DNA from: Candidatus Edwardsbacteria bacterium RifOxyA12_full_54_48
GTDB lineage: Bacteria > Edwardsbacteria > AC1 > EtOH8
Length of the DNA: 64,000 nt
Reading direction: 5' to 3'
NCBI GenBank assembly: GCA_001777915.1
Contig: MFFN01000004.1
Coordinates: 599,632-663,631 of the forward strand
Under the pieces are notes generated by a model. The model worked only from the letters and a program-made list of their open reading frames with translations. It ran no database searches and was not told where the DNA came from. The translations under genes and the position numbers were made by a program. This document shows positions 35,781-44,098 of the stretch, piece by piece. Positions within the stretch are counted from its first letter, which is position 1, and the number at the start of each line of letters is the position of its first letter.

Positions 35781-36638
35781 ATGAAATTCTTAGGCGAGAA
35801 GGGCGTTCGGAGAGTGCTGGCGGGGATAGCTTTTTCGGCTATCTCGGCCCTGCTCCTTATCGCCCTTTTTATCATCAAGGAGGGCCTGCCGTTCATCATC
35901 AGCTACGGCCCCCTAAAATTCCTGTTTTCCTCCGACTGGCAGCCCCAGGCCGGAAGGTTCGGGATCTGGCCCATGATCGTGGCCTCGGTGTGGGTGACCC
36001 TGGGGGCCATGCTGCTGGGGGCCCCGTTGGGGGTGGCCTGCGCCGTCTTTTTGACGGAATTCGTTCCCCGCCGGGTGATGGGGGTGATCAAGCCCACCAT
36101 CGAGCTGCTGGCCGGCATTCCCTCGGTGGTCTACGGGTTCATGGGGGTGATGGTGCTGGCCCCGCTGATCCGCTCCCAGCTGGGCGGGCCGGGGCTGTCG
36201 GTGCTGGCCGGGGCCATCATCCTGGGCGTGATGATCCTGCCCACCATCATCAGCATCTCCATCGATTCCATCCAGTCGGTGCCCAATTCTTACCGGGAGG
36301 GCTCCTTGGCTTTGGGCGCCACCCATTGGCAGACCACCTATATGGTGACGGTGCCGGCCGCCAAATCCGGCATCATCGCGGCCATCATCCTGGGCATGGG
36401 CCGGGCCATCGGCGAGACCATGGCGGTGATCATGGTGGCCGGCAACGCGGTCAAGATCCCCATATCGGCCCTGGACTCGGTCCGGACCCTGACCGCCAAC
36501 ATCGCCCTGGAGATGGGATACGCCACCGGGCAGCACCGCCAGGCCCTGTTCGCCACCGGGGTGGTGCTGCTGGTGATAATCATGATCCTGAACTCCCTGG
36601 CCGGAATGGCCATCAGGAAGAAGGCGGGTAAAAGATGA
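35781..36638 (+). CDS. pstC: Phosphate ABC transporter permease PstC
   Basis: A 285-residue inner-membrane permease with about six helices. The EAA-loop that docks the ATPase is clear: YREGSLALGATHWQTTYMV, followed by GIIAAIILGMGRAIGETMAV. An N-terminal helix and the periplasmic loop (PLKFLFSSDWQPQ) match PstC. It lies 18 bases after pstS and overlaps pstA by four bases, so all are cotranslated. Confidence 0.93.
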   Translation: MKFLGEKGVRRVLAGIAFSAISALLLIALFIIKEGLPFIISYGPLKFLFSSDWQPQAGRFGIWPMIVASVWVTLGAMLLGAPLGVACAVFLTEFVPRRVMGVIKPTIELLAGIPSVVYGFMGVMVLAPLIRSQLGGPGLSVLAGAIILGVMILPTIISISIDSIQSVPNSYREGSLALGATHWQTTYMVTVPAAKSGIIAAIILGMGRAIGETMAVIMVAGNAVKIPISALDSVRTLTANIALEMGYATGQHRQALFATGVVLLVIIMILNSLAGMAIRKKAGKR

Positions 36639-37471
36639 GAGTGCCGCCCAAATATACCCAGATGGCAGCCAAGCTGGTGATGGGCCTGGCCACCCTGGCC
36701 ACCCTGGCCATCCTGGTGTTCATCATCCTGTTCGTGCTGGAGAAGGGCCTTCCGGTGGTGGGATTCAAATTCCTGCTGACCAGCCCCCAGGACATGGGAA
36801 AGGCCGGGGGCATCTTCCCGGTGGTGGTCGGGACCATCCTTTTGACCCTGGTGGCCATAGCCATCGCCACGCCATTGGGGGTGGGCACCGCCATCTACCT
36901 GACCGAATACACCAGGGAGAGCCGGGCCACCAAGATCATCCGTTTCGGGGCCGACTGCCTGGCCGGGATCCCCTCCATCATCTTCGGCCTTTTCGGCTTC
37001 ATCTTCTTCGTCACCATACTACAAATGGGGTGGTCCATCCTGTCCGGCGGACTGACCCTGGCCTTCATGATCCTGCCCACCATCATCCGGACCTCGGAGG
37101 AGGCCATCAAATCGGTGCCCAATTCCTTCCGGGAGGTGTCGTTCTCTCTGGGGGCCACCCGCTGGGAGACCGTCCAGAAAGTGGTGCTGCCCAGCGCCCT
37201 GCCGGGCATCGTCACCGGGGTGATGCTGGGGGTGGGACGCTCCATCGGCGAGACCGCCGCGGTGATCTTCACCGCCGGCTCCTCTCTCCGGATGCCGTCC
37301 TCGCTGATGGACTCGGTCCGCACCATGTCGGTGCATTTCTACATCCTGGCCCGGGAGGGCATCTCCACCGAGAACGCCTACGGCACCGCGGCCATCCTGG
37401 TGATCACCATTCTGCTGATAAACCTGACGGCCTACGGACTGATGAACCGCTTCGTGGCCAGGAACAACTGA
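36635..37471 (+). CDS. pstA: Phosphate ABC transporter permease PstA
   Basis: A 278-residue permease, the partner of PstC in the membrane channel. The docking loop reads FREVSFSLGATRWETVQKV and is followed by GIVTGVMLGVGRSIGETAAV. PstC and PstA docking loops differ, so each could prefer a different ATPase subunit, which is relevant to the two PstB proteins encoded next. The start ATG overlaps the pstC stop, and the pstB1 start follows four bases after the stop. Confidence 0.93.
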   Translation: MRVPPKYTQMAAKLVMGLATLATLAILVFIILFVLEKGLPVVGFKFLLTSPQDMGKAGGIFPVVVGTILLTLVAIAIATPLGVGTAIYLTEYTRESRATKIIRFGADCLAGIPSIIFGLFGFIFFVTILQMGWSILSGGLTLAFMILPTIIRTSEEAIKSVPNSFREVSFSLGATRWETVQKVVLPSALPGIVTGVMLGVGRSIGETAAVIFTAGSSLRMPSSLMDSVRTMSVHFYILAREGISTENAYGTAAILVITILLINLTAYGLMNRFVARNN

Positions 37472-37475
37472 TAGC

Positions 37476-38240
37476 ATGATGAGCAACGAAATAAAAATAT
37501 CGGCCCAGGACCTCAAGGCCTTCTACGGGCCGGAGCAGCTGCTGATGTCCCTCAACATGGACATCCAGGCCAACCAGATACTGGGCATCATCGGGCCTTC
37601 CGGCTCAGGCAAGACCACCTTCCTGCGCAGCCTGAACCGGCTCAACGACCTGGTGCACGGCTTCCGGATCGAGGGCCGCATCCTGCTGGACGGGCAGGAC
37701 ATCTATCACCCCAACTCCGACGTGGTGGCCCTGCGCAAACGGGTGGGAATGCTGTTCGCCCTGCCGGTGCCCCTGCCCAAGAGCATCTACGAGAATGTGG
37801 TCTACGGACCCAGGCTGTCGGGCGCAGGAGACCGGAAAAAACTCGATCAGCTGGTGGAGGCCAGCCTGAAGTCGGCCTTCATCTGGGACGAGGTCAAGGA
37901 CCGTCTGAATTCACCGGCCATGCGCCTGTCCGGAGGACAGCAGCAGCGGCTGTGCCTGGCCAGGATCCTGGCCCAGGAGCCGGAGGTGATCCTGCTGGAC
38001 GAACCTTGCTCCGGGCTGGACCCCATCTCCACCGCCAAGATCGAGGAGGCCCTGACTATCCTCAAGCAGAAGTACACCGTCATCCTGGTCACCAACAACA
38101 CCAAGCAGGCGGCCCGGGTGGCCGACCAGACCGCCTTCTTCCTGATGGGCTCGCTTATCGAATACGGACCGACCAAAGATCTGTTCACCGTGCCAAATGA
38201 CAAAAGGACCAGCGATTACATCACCGGACGTTTCGGGTAA
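37476..38240 (+). CDS. pstB: PstB1: phosphate ABC ATPase with altered Q-loop and H-switch
   Basis: A 254-residue PstB-like ATPase. Walker A is GPSGSGKT (40-47), the signature is a perfect LSGGQ (151-155) and Walker B is VILLDEP with Glu176. Two normally invariant residues are changed: the Q-loop reads GMLFALPVPLP with Ala95 in place of Gln (PstB consensus VFQKPNPFP), and the switch reads LVTNNTKQAA with Asn207 in place of His. These should cripple hydrolysis at its own Walker site while leaving its signature able to serve a partner. The reading frame is clean, so this is not decay. The tail RTSDYITGRFG is conserved PstB. Confidence 0.93.
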   Translation: MMSNEIKISAQDLKAFYGPEQLLMSLNMDIQANQILGIIGPSGSGKTTFLRSLNRLNDLVHGFRIEGRILLDGQDIYHPNSDVVALRKRVGMLFALPVPLPKSIYENVVYGPRLSGAGDRKKLDQLVEASLKSAFIWDEVKDRLNSPAMRLSGGQQQRLCLARILAQEPEVILLDEPCSGLDPISTAKIEEALTILKQKYTVILVTNNTKQAARVADQTAFFLMGSLIEYGPTKDLFTVPNDKRTSDYITGRFG

Positions 38241-38362
38241 AGAGGTACCTGCCCACTAAACACACGAAAGGTTATTAACCGGTCAAAACAAGATATAAGA
38301 ACAATCCATTCGGCATGATACAGATCGAAAGATCCACCTATTTCCGCTTTTAACGAAATCAA

Positions 38363-39118
38363 ATGAACAACAAGATAGAAATAAATCGGCTCAACCTTTA
38401 TTACGGCAAATTCCAGGCCCTTAAGGCGGTGGACATGCCGATAAGGGAGAATTCCATCACCGCCCTGATCGGGCCTTCGGGTTGCGGCAAATCCACCCTG
38501 CTGCGCTGCCTCAACCGGATGAACGACCTGATCGCCGGGGTCAGGATAGACGGACGGGTGCTGCTGGACGGCAGGAATATCTACCGTCACGGCCTGAACG
38601 TGCCGGAGCTGAGAAAAAGGGTGGGCATGGTGTTCCAGCGGCCCAATCCCTTTCCCCATTCGGTGTTCGACAACGTGGCCTACGGGCTGAAGGTGGCCGG
38701 GATCAGTGATAAGAACCGCATTTCCGAAACAGTGGAGCGCAGCCTCAAAGGGGCCTGGCTGTGGGAGAATTTAAAGGATAGATTGGACCGTCCGGCCCTG
38801 GAACTGCCGTTGGACCAGCAGCAGCGTTTATGCATCGCCCGTTTGCTGGCGGTGGAGCCGGAGGTCATTCTGATGGACGAGCCTTGCTCGGCCCTGGATC
38901 CCATCGCCACCATGAAGGTGGAGGAGCTGATGCTGGATCTGTGCAAACGTTACACCATCGCCATCGTCACCCACAACATGCAGCAGGCGGCCCGGGTATC
39001 GGAATATTCCGGCTACATGCTGCTGGGCGATATGGTGGAGTTCGACCTGACCGCCAATATCTTCACCAACCCCAGGGACGCCCGCACCCAGGATTACATC
39101 ACCGGCCGCTACGGGTGA
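38363..39118 (+). CDS. pstB: PstB2: phosphate ABC ATPase with altered signature motif
   Basis: A 251-residue PstB paralogue. Walker A (GPSGCGKS, 37-44), Q-loop ([10 protein letters not shown], Gln92), Walker B (VILMDEP, Glu173) and switch His204 (VTHNMQQAA) are all canonical. The signature is not: LSGGQ is replaced by LPLDQ (148-152), followed by a normal QQRLCIAR. The loss complements that of PstB1, so a PstB1-PstB2 heterodimer would have exactly one complete ATP site: the PstB2 Walker site with the PstB1 signature. It lies 122 bases after pstB1 with no terminator between them. I see no ribosome site near the ATG. Confidence 0.93.
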   Translation: MNNKIEINRLNLYYGKFQALKAVDMPIRENSITALIGPSGCGKSTLLRCLNRMNDLIAGVRIDGRVLLDGRNIYRHGLNVPELRKRVGMVFQRPNPFPHSVFDNVAYGLKVAGISDKNRISETVERSLKGAWLWENLKDRLDRPALELPLDQQQRLCIARLLAVEPEVILMDEPCSALDPIATMKVEELMLDLCKRYTIAIVTHNMQQAARVSEYSGYMLLGDMVEFDLTANIFTNPRDARTQDYITGRYG

Positions 39119-39149
39119 TGGTTTTGGAACACGGATCGAGTCAGGTAGG

Positions 39150-39612
39150 TTCTCTCACCAAGCCACCAAGGATTTATCAATTTACTTAGGCACACTTTGA
39201 GAACCCAGGCATTTGCGTCATTCTGGGCTTGCTTTGAAGCTATCCACGTCGAAGAATCTGTCGATGGATCACTGAAGGTATATCACACAAAGCCACTAAG
39301 ACACGACGTTATTACTTAATAGAGCATTGTCACCACTTCGAAAATTTTATTTTTGCCAACCTCAGTGCAGGCTCTGGGGTCTCTTCCCGCTTGGCAGGTT
39401 GAAGGGGTGGCAAAAGGCTATGCTCACACATTCAGCCAGTCAGGCAAGGTGGCCTTCTCTGTGTGACAGTTTTATTTTTAAGCGTTCAAATTTTAATTTA
39501 TCACACAAAGCCGCCGAGCCACGAAGCCCACTGGTTTGCCAGAGATGGATTCGGTTGATGGCTACAAGTTAATTTATAGATTAATTCAGCTTGGTGTCTT
39601 GGTGGCAAATAA
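39150..39612 (+). repeat. Scattered CACAAAGCCACCAAG-type repeats between pstB2 and phoU
   Basis: The gap 39119-39662 has no gene. Copies of the CCAAGCCACCAAG word lie at 39155-39175, 39283-39308 and 39501-39530, and an inverted copy (TTGGTGTCTTGGTGGCAAA) at 39591-39609. Between them is a CTCAGTGCAGG word like those near 2060 and 2107. Spacing is irregular and the copies are diverged. The pst operon is therefore interrupted by about 540 bases of repeat DNA. Confidence 0.7.
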
Positions 39613-39662
39613 CATAGAAGGCTGATAATATCAAAAATCCTTAAAAAAAACGGGGAGCGCCA

Positions 39663-40325
39663 ATGGAAAGACATTTTGATACCGAGTTGACCCAGCTGAA
39701 ACAGCAGCTGCTGAAGATGGGGGCCCTGGCCGAGGCCATGATAGACGCCGCGGTCACCGCCCTGGTGGAAAGGAACGCTGATCAGTTGAAGCAGATATAT
39801 GAGAATGAGAAGCAGGTCAATAACCTTCAGGTGAGCATAGACGAGGACTGCTTGCGATTGACCGCCCTCTACCAGCCCACCGCCGGAGACCTGCGCTTCC
39901 TGCTGGGAGCCTCCAAGATCAACACCGAACTGGAGCGGCTGGGCGACCAGGCCATCAACATCTGCGAGGTGGTCAATAAGCTGCTGCAGGAGCCTCAGCT
40001 CAAGCCGCTGATAGACATCCCCAAGATGGTGTCCATCGCCACCGACATGGTCCGGGACAGCCTGAACGCCTTCGTGGAGCGCAATGTCGACAAGGCCCGG
40101 GCGGTGCTGCTGCAGGACGACCAGCTGGACGACCTGAAGGACAAGATAGTGGCCGAGCTGACCGAGTTCATGACCAAGGATTCCGGCTCGGTCAGCCGGG
40201 CCATTCAGCTGATCCTGGTGGCCCGCAGTCTGGAACGGATAGGCGACCATGCCACCAACATCGCCGAGGACGTCATCTTCGTGGTGCAGGGCAGGGATAT
40301 CCGGCATCATGCGCAAGATATGTGA
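39663..40325 (+). CDS. phoU: Phosphate signalling complex protein PhoU
   Basis: PhoU restrains PstSCAB and PHO signalling when phosphate is plentiful. The 220-residue protein is all-helical with two three-helix PhoU repeats; the E/DxxxD metal motifs appear in ELERLGDQAINICE and SLERIGDHATNIAED. GGGGAG precedes the ATG. It is separated from pstB2 by the repeat-filled gap and so may have its own promoter. The NYN-domain gene follows closely. Confidence 0.95.
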   Translation: MERHFDTELTQLKQQLLKMGALAEAMIDAAVTALVERNADQLKQIYENEKQVNNLQVSIDEDCLRLTALYQPTAGDLRFLLGASKINTELERLGDQAINICEVVNKLLQEPQLKPLIDIPKMVSIATDMVRDSLNAFVERNVDKARAVLLQDDQLDDLKDKIVAELTEFMTKDSGSVSRAIQLILVARSLERIGDHATNIAEDVIFVVQGRDIRHHAQDM

Positions 40326-40337
40326 TCATCGATCCCA

Positions 40338-40817
40338 ATGGCCAAGACCATCATAATTGACGGCTACAATCTGGCTTTCGCCTCCGGCAAGATAAGGCCG
40401 GTTCTGCTCAAGGAAAAGAAAGAAGGGCGGGCCTTGTTGCTGGACATTTTGGCTGGGTATAAGAAGGCATTGGGGTATGACATTACCGTCATCTTCGACG
40501 GGGCGGAAGGGAAGGAGCACAAGGGAGACAGGGTCAGGGGCATAAGGGTTTTTTACTCCAAGCCGCCCCAGAACGCCGACCGGGTGATCAAGGACAAAGC
40601 CTCAATTATGAAGAAGACCAAAACGTTGACCGTGGTCACCTCCGACCGGGAGCTGGCCCATCATGTCAAGGGGCGGCAGGTGGAGGTGATCGGCTCCGGG
40701 GCATTCTTGGAAAAGATGGAGCGGGAGATGACCCTGCGGGGCGCGGATAAGGAGAGGCCCGGGAAGATAGATGTGAAAGAGTGGATGGAATATTTTGGGA
40801 TAAAAGGGAAGGAATGA
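40338..40817 (+). CDS. YacP-like NYN domain ribonuclease
   Basis: A 159-residue protein of the YacP/Rae1 group with a PIN-like NYN fold. Conserved acidic positions are in IIIDGYNLAF (Asp8), TVIFDGAEG and VVTSDRELAHHV. B. subtilis Rae1 cleaves mRNA in the ribosomal A site; the same role here is inference. It starts 12 bases after phoU and has a weak ribosome site. Confidence 0.85.
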   Translation: MAKTIIIDGYNLAFASGKIRPVLLKEKKEGRALLLDILAGYKKALGYDITVIFDGAEGKEHKGDRVRGIRVFYSKPPQNADRVIKDKASIMKKTKTLTVVTSDRELAHHVKGRQVEVIGSGAFLEKMEREMTLRGADKERPGKIDVKEWMEYFGIKGKE

Positions 40818-40898
40818 AGATAAATCGATCGACCGGTCGGCGCATCTTTTCAATACCGGGTCCTACTGAATTTTAAGACACATTGCCAAGGGGGATCA

Positions 40899-41444
40899 AT
40901 GCTGGCTCCGTTATTCATCCTTAAAAACACCAAAGGCAAGGGCTGCGGGCTTTTCGCCAAACGGGACATTCCCAAGGGAACGGTGGTGTTCTATGAGTGT
41001 TCGCAATGCACCGTCATCCCCAAAGCCAAATTCGACAAGCTGACCAAGACCCAAAAGGAAAAGCTGTTGTTCCACGCCTACACCCGCCAGGACGGCTCGG
41101 TGGTCAATCCCTGCGGCGATTCCATTTACATGAACCATTCCTGTGATCCCAATATCCTGGATACCGGAAAGGGTTTTGATGTGGTGGTCCGGGACATCAA
41201 AAAAGGCCAGGAGGCCACCTGCGATTACCGGGTCTTTTATGATAAGGATTGGGGCTTTGAATGTCATTGTGGCAGCAAAAACTGCTGCGGGACATTCACC
41301 TGTCGCCGGCCGCTGGCCTCCGGGGTCAAGGCCTTTTGGGAAAAAATGACGGCCCCGGCGTTGAAACGGATATCGAAAGTACCCCAGCCGCTCAAAGAGC
41401 AATTTCTGAAGGAGTATCCGGCCAAGGCCCGGTATTTCAAATAG
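40899..41444 (+). CDS. SET domain protein-lysine methyltransferase-like protein
   Basis: A 181-residue protein with a complete small SET domain. The N-terminal GKGCGLFAKRDIPKGTVVFYE starts the fold; the knot motif YMNHSCDPN supplies the SAM- and lysine-site residues; CDYRVFYDKDWGFECHCGS leads into a post-SET cysteine cluster, CHCGSKNCCGTF. The family methylates lysines, mostly on histones in eukaryotes; bacterial targets are rarely known. AAGGGGG precedes the ATG. The gene stands alone with a hairpin downstream at 41523, giving no context clue to its target. Confidence 0.88.
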   Translation: MLAPLFILKNTKGKGCGLFAKRDIPKGTVVFYECSQCTVIPKAKFDKLTKTQKEKLLFHAYTRQDGSVVNPCGDSIYMNHSCDPNILDTGKGFDVVVRDIKKGQEATCDYRVFYDKDWGFECHCGSKNCCGTFTCRRPLASGVKAFWEKMTAPALKRISKVPQPLKEQFLKEYPAKARYFK

Positions 41445-41522
41445 CCATTGACCGGCCAAAGAACTGATTTTATGCTTGACTTTGCCATGGGTTTAAGTTA
41501 CATTTATTGCAAAGAGTTATCT

Positions 41523-41557
41523 GCCGGGATGCTCATAAGGCCCCGGCGGATGATTTT
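41523..41557 (+). terminator. Possible terminator after the SET gene
   Basis: GCCGGG (41523-41528) and CCCGGC (41542-41547) pair across a 13-base loop, followed by GGATGATTTTATG. The stem is short and the T-run weak. Confidence 0.35.
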
Positions 41558-41596
41558 ATGAATGGTTTTTAATAATCCTGTTATAGGAGTTCTGGG

Positions 41597-42358
41597 ATGA
41601 AGCTAAAGGTCCTGGGAGCATCGGGATCAAAACTGCCCGGTTTCGGTCTGACCAGCTTCCTGCTGGACAAAAACATCCTGATCGACACCGGGGCGGCCGC
41701 CTCCATGCTGGACTTTGACGAACAGCTGAGGCTGGATGCGGTCCTGCTGTCGCACATCCACATCGACCACAGCCTGGGGCTTTTACTGATGGCCGACAAC
41801 CTAGTGGGCAGCCTCAACAAATCCATCCAGATCATGAGCATCCCGGAGGTGCTGGACGGCCTGCGGGAGCATTTGTTCAACAACCAGGTATGGCCGGATT
41901 TCACCTCCATTCCCAACAGCAAGGATGCCATCTTCAAGCTGAAGCCCATGGCCGAGGGCAAGCCGGTGAAGCTGGGCAAGTACACCATCCGGGCCATCCG
42001 GGTCAGCCACTCGGTGCCGACGGTGGGCTTCATCATCAGCGACGGCAAGAGCTCCCTGCTGTACACCGCCGACACCCGGGCCACCGAAAAGATCTGGAAG
42101 GAGGCCAAGAAGATCCGGGGCCTTAAGGGGGTGCTGATAGAAACCTCTTTTCCCAACCGGCTTCACGGGCTGGCCGACCTGTCGGGCCATCTTACGCCGC
42201 ACGCCCTGCTGCAGGAGATAAACAAATCGGGGCTGAAGGTGCCGTTCTACGTCTTTCATATCAAGGCCATGTTCGTGGAGGAGGTGCAGAAGGAGATCGC
42301 CAGACTTAAAAATTCCCAGATCCGGCTGGCCATGGAAGGCGCCACCTATAATTTTTAG
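41597..42358 (+). CDS. Class II 3',5'-cyclic-nucleotide phosphodiesterase-like metallo-beta-lactamase-fold protein
   Basis: A 253-residue metallo-hydrolase. The zinc motif is SHIHIDHSLGLLL (His53-x-His55-x-Asp57-His58). The later blocks YTADTRA, LIETSFPNRL and SGHLTPHALLQEI followed by VFHIKAMF are the pattern of class II cyclic nucleotide phosphodiesterases rather than RNase Z. It would hydrolyse cAMP or cGMP. A Crp-like cNMP-binding protein is encoded 15 kb upstream, but no cyclase of class III is visible. TAGGAG lies nine bases before the ATG. Confidence 0.75.
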   Translation: MKLKVLGASGSKLPGFGLTSFLLDKNILIDTGAAASMLDFDEQLRLDAVLLSHIHIDHSLGLLLMADNLVGSLNKSIQIMSIPEVLDGLREHLFNNQVWPDFTSIPNSKDAIFKLKPMAEGKPVKLGKYTIRAIRVSHSVPTVGFIISDGKSSLLYTADTRATEKIWKEAKKIRGLKGVLIETSFPNRLHGLADLSGHLTPHALLQEINKSGLKVPFYVFHIKAMFVEEVQKEIARLKNSQIRLAMEGATYNF

Positions 42359-42381
42359 GATCCGACAATATCGCGTTCAGC

Positions 42382-42424
42382 AAGCCGGAACAATAGACGA
42401 TGTTTTATTTTCCGGCTTTGCCTT
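42382..42424 (+). terminator. Terminator-like hairpin after the phosphodiesterase gene
   Basis: AAGCCGGAA (42382-42390) and TTCCGGCTT (42410-42418) form a 9-bp stem with a 19-base loop, followed by TGCCTTTATAG. Confidence 0.5.
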
Positions 42425-42448
42425 TATAGTTTTCAAAGGGGTTGTAAA

Positions 42449-44098
42449 GTGAAAAAATTATTGATCATTTTGCTGGCCTTTTCGGCCGGCTGCGCCAAGC
42501 GCCAGGTGCTCAATCCGGAGCAGGCGCAGCAGACGGTGATGGACCAGGTGATGCAGGCCGCCATGCTGGAGCAGGACGGCCAGAATAAACCGGCCATCGA
42601 ACTTTACAAGAATGCCCTCCGGCTGGACAAGAGGTCGTCCCTGTTGAACCTGCTGATATCCCAGAATTACTACGAGCTGGGCAACGACACCCTGGCGGTG
42701 CTCTATGCCCGGCGGGCCGTCAAATTGGAGCCGGACAATCCCGACAACCGCCTGATGCTGGGCAACGCCTACCTGATGGCCCGGGAGCTGGAGCTTTCAT
42801 TGGAGCAGTATAAGGCGGCGGTCAAACTGAAGCCGGGCGACCCGGACATCTCCATTACCACCGCCGGGATTTACGAGGCCCTGGGCCGCCGTGATTCGGC
42901 CATCACCGTCATGGAAAGCATCGCCCGGCGGACCGGCGACCCGGACATCATCATGCAGCTGGGTTCCATGCTTATGCGCCACAAGCAGAGCGGACCGGCC
43001 AAAGAAATCTACCGGCAGGTGATAGGCCGGGATTCCTCCAACATCAGGGCCTGGATATCGCTGGCCGCCGTCTACGAGGTGGGCCAGCAGCCGGATTCGG
43101 CCCTGCATTTCTACGGCACCGCCGCCCGGCTGGATCCCGAAAACCTGAGCATCCAGAAGCATATCTTCAACCTGCTGCTGTCGGTAAACCAGTACCCGTG
43201 GGCGGCCCGCCAGGCCATGATCATTCTGGAAAGGGAGCCGGGGAACGCCGGTCTTCGTTTGCAGCTGGCCCGGCTGTTCTACCACCAGCAGGCCTTCCAG
43301 CCTGCCCAGGAGCAATTTCTGGCTGTCCTGGAGAGCGACAGCAATAACACCGAGGCTCTTTACACCGTGGCCCGGATAAGCTTTCAGCAGAAGGATTACC
43401 CCCGGGCGCTGCAGTATTTTCGGAGGACCACCGGCTTGCTGCCCAAAATGGCCGAAGGCTGGGTCTCTTTGGGCAATTGCTTCTTGGCCCTGGACCAGCC
43501 GGATTCCGCGGCAGCTGCATTTGAGAAGGCCCGGCGTTTGGGAGTAAAACAGGATATTGACCGTTTGATCGGCGCCGGATATTCCCTGTCCGAAAAGTAC
43601 CGGGAGGCCATACCATTCTTTCAGAATCAGTACCGAAAGAAACCCAAGGATCCCGATCTGATGTTCGGTCTGGCGGTGGCCTACGAGCGCAGCGGGGACT
43701 TTGATAACGCGGTAACAATGTTCAAAAAACTGCTCGAGCTAGATCCAAAGAGTGCTATCGTGCTGAACTATCTGGGCTATATGTATGCCGACAAGGGCGT
43801 CAACCTGGAGGAAGCCAAAGATCTGGTAGCCAGGGCCCTGGAGGCCGAGCCGGATAATGCCTTTTATATTGACAGCATGGGCTGGGTGTTTTATAAAACA
43901 GGCCGATTTGAAGAAGCCCGCCAGAGCCTGGAGAAAGCGGTCAGCCTTTTGCCAACGGACGCCACTTTAAGGGATCACCTGGGCGATGTTTACCTATCTC
44001 TCAATTTAAAACAGCAGGCCGTCGAGCAGTGGCAAAAGTCACTGGAACTCGATCCCGGCAAGGAAATGATACAGGAAAAGATAGATGCGGCAAGATAA
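42449..44098 (+). CDS. Tetratricopeptide repeat lipoprotein
   Basis: A 549-residue lipoprotein (lipobox FSAGC, Cys15) made almost entirely of about 12-13 TPR units. Typical repeats read ALYTVARISFQQKDYPRALQ and AIVLNYLGYMYADKGVNLEE. It starts at GTG. TPR lipoproteins scaffold outer-membrane complexes; the next gene is a LolB-like DUF4292 protein whose start overlaps this one by 14 bases. Together they may act in envelope assembly. It is the first gene of a long coupled operon reaching about 49.8 kb. Confidence 0.88.
   Translation: MKKLLIILLAFSAGCAKRQVLNPEQAQQTVMDQVMQAAMLEQDGQNKPAIELYKNALRLDKRSSLLNLLISQNYYELGNDTLAVLYARRAVKLEPDNPDNRLMLGNAYLMARELELSLEQYKAAVKLKPGDPDISITTAGIYEALGRRDSAITVMESIARRTGDPDIIMQLGSMLMRHKQSGPAKEIYRQVIGRDSSNIRAWISLAAVYEVGQQPDSALHFYGTAARLDPENLSIQKHIFNLLLSVNQYPWAARQAMIILEREPGNAGLRLQLARLFYHQQAFQPAQEQFLAVLESDSNNTEALYTVARISFQQKDYPRALQYFRRTTGLLPKMAEGWVSLGNCFLALDQPDSAAAAFEKARRLGVKQDIDRLIGAGYSLSEKYREAIPFFQNQYRKKPKDPDLMFGLAVAYERSGDFDNAVTMFKKLLELDPKSAIVLNYLGYMYADKGVNLEEAKDLVARALEAEPDNAFYIDSMGWVFYKTGRFEEARQSLEKAVSLLPTDATLRDHLGDVYLSLNLKQQAVEQWQKSLELDPGKEMIQEKIDAAR

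Noticed and set aside
37476-38240. PstB1 as a decaying pseudogene
   Set aside because: Frame, Walker A/B and signature are intact, and the losses are complementary to those in PstB2, which argues for specialisation.
39155-39609. Repeats as a CRISPR array
   Set aside because: Spacing is irregular, copies diverge, one is inverted and no cas genes are present.
41597-42358. RNase Z
   Set aside because: The later blocks (ETSFP, SGHLTP, HIK) fit class II cyclic-nucleotide phosphodiesterases better, and the RNase Z exosite arm is not seen.
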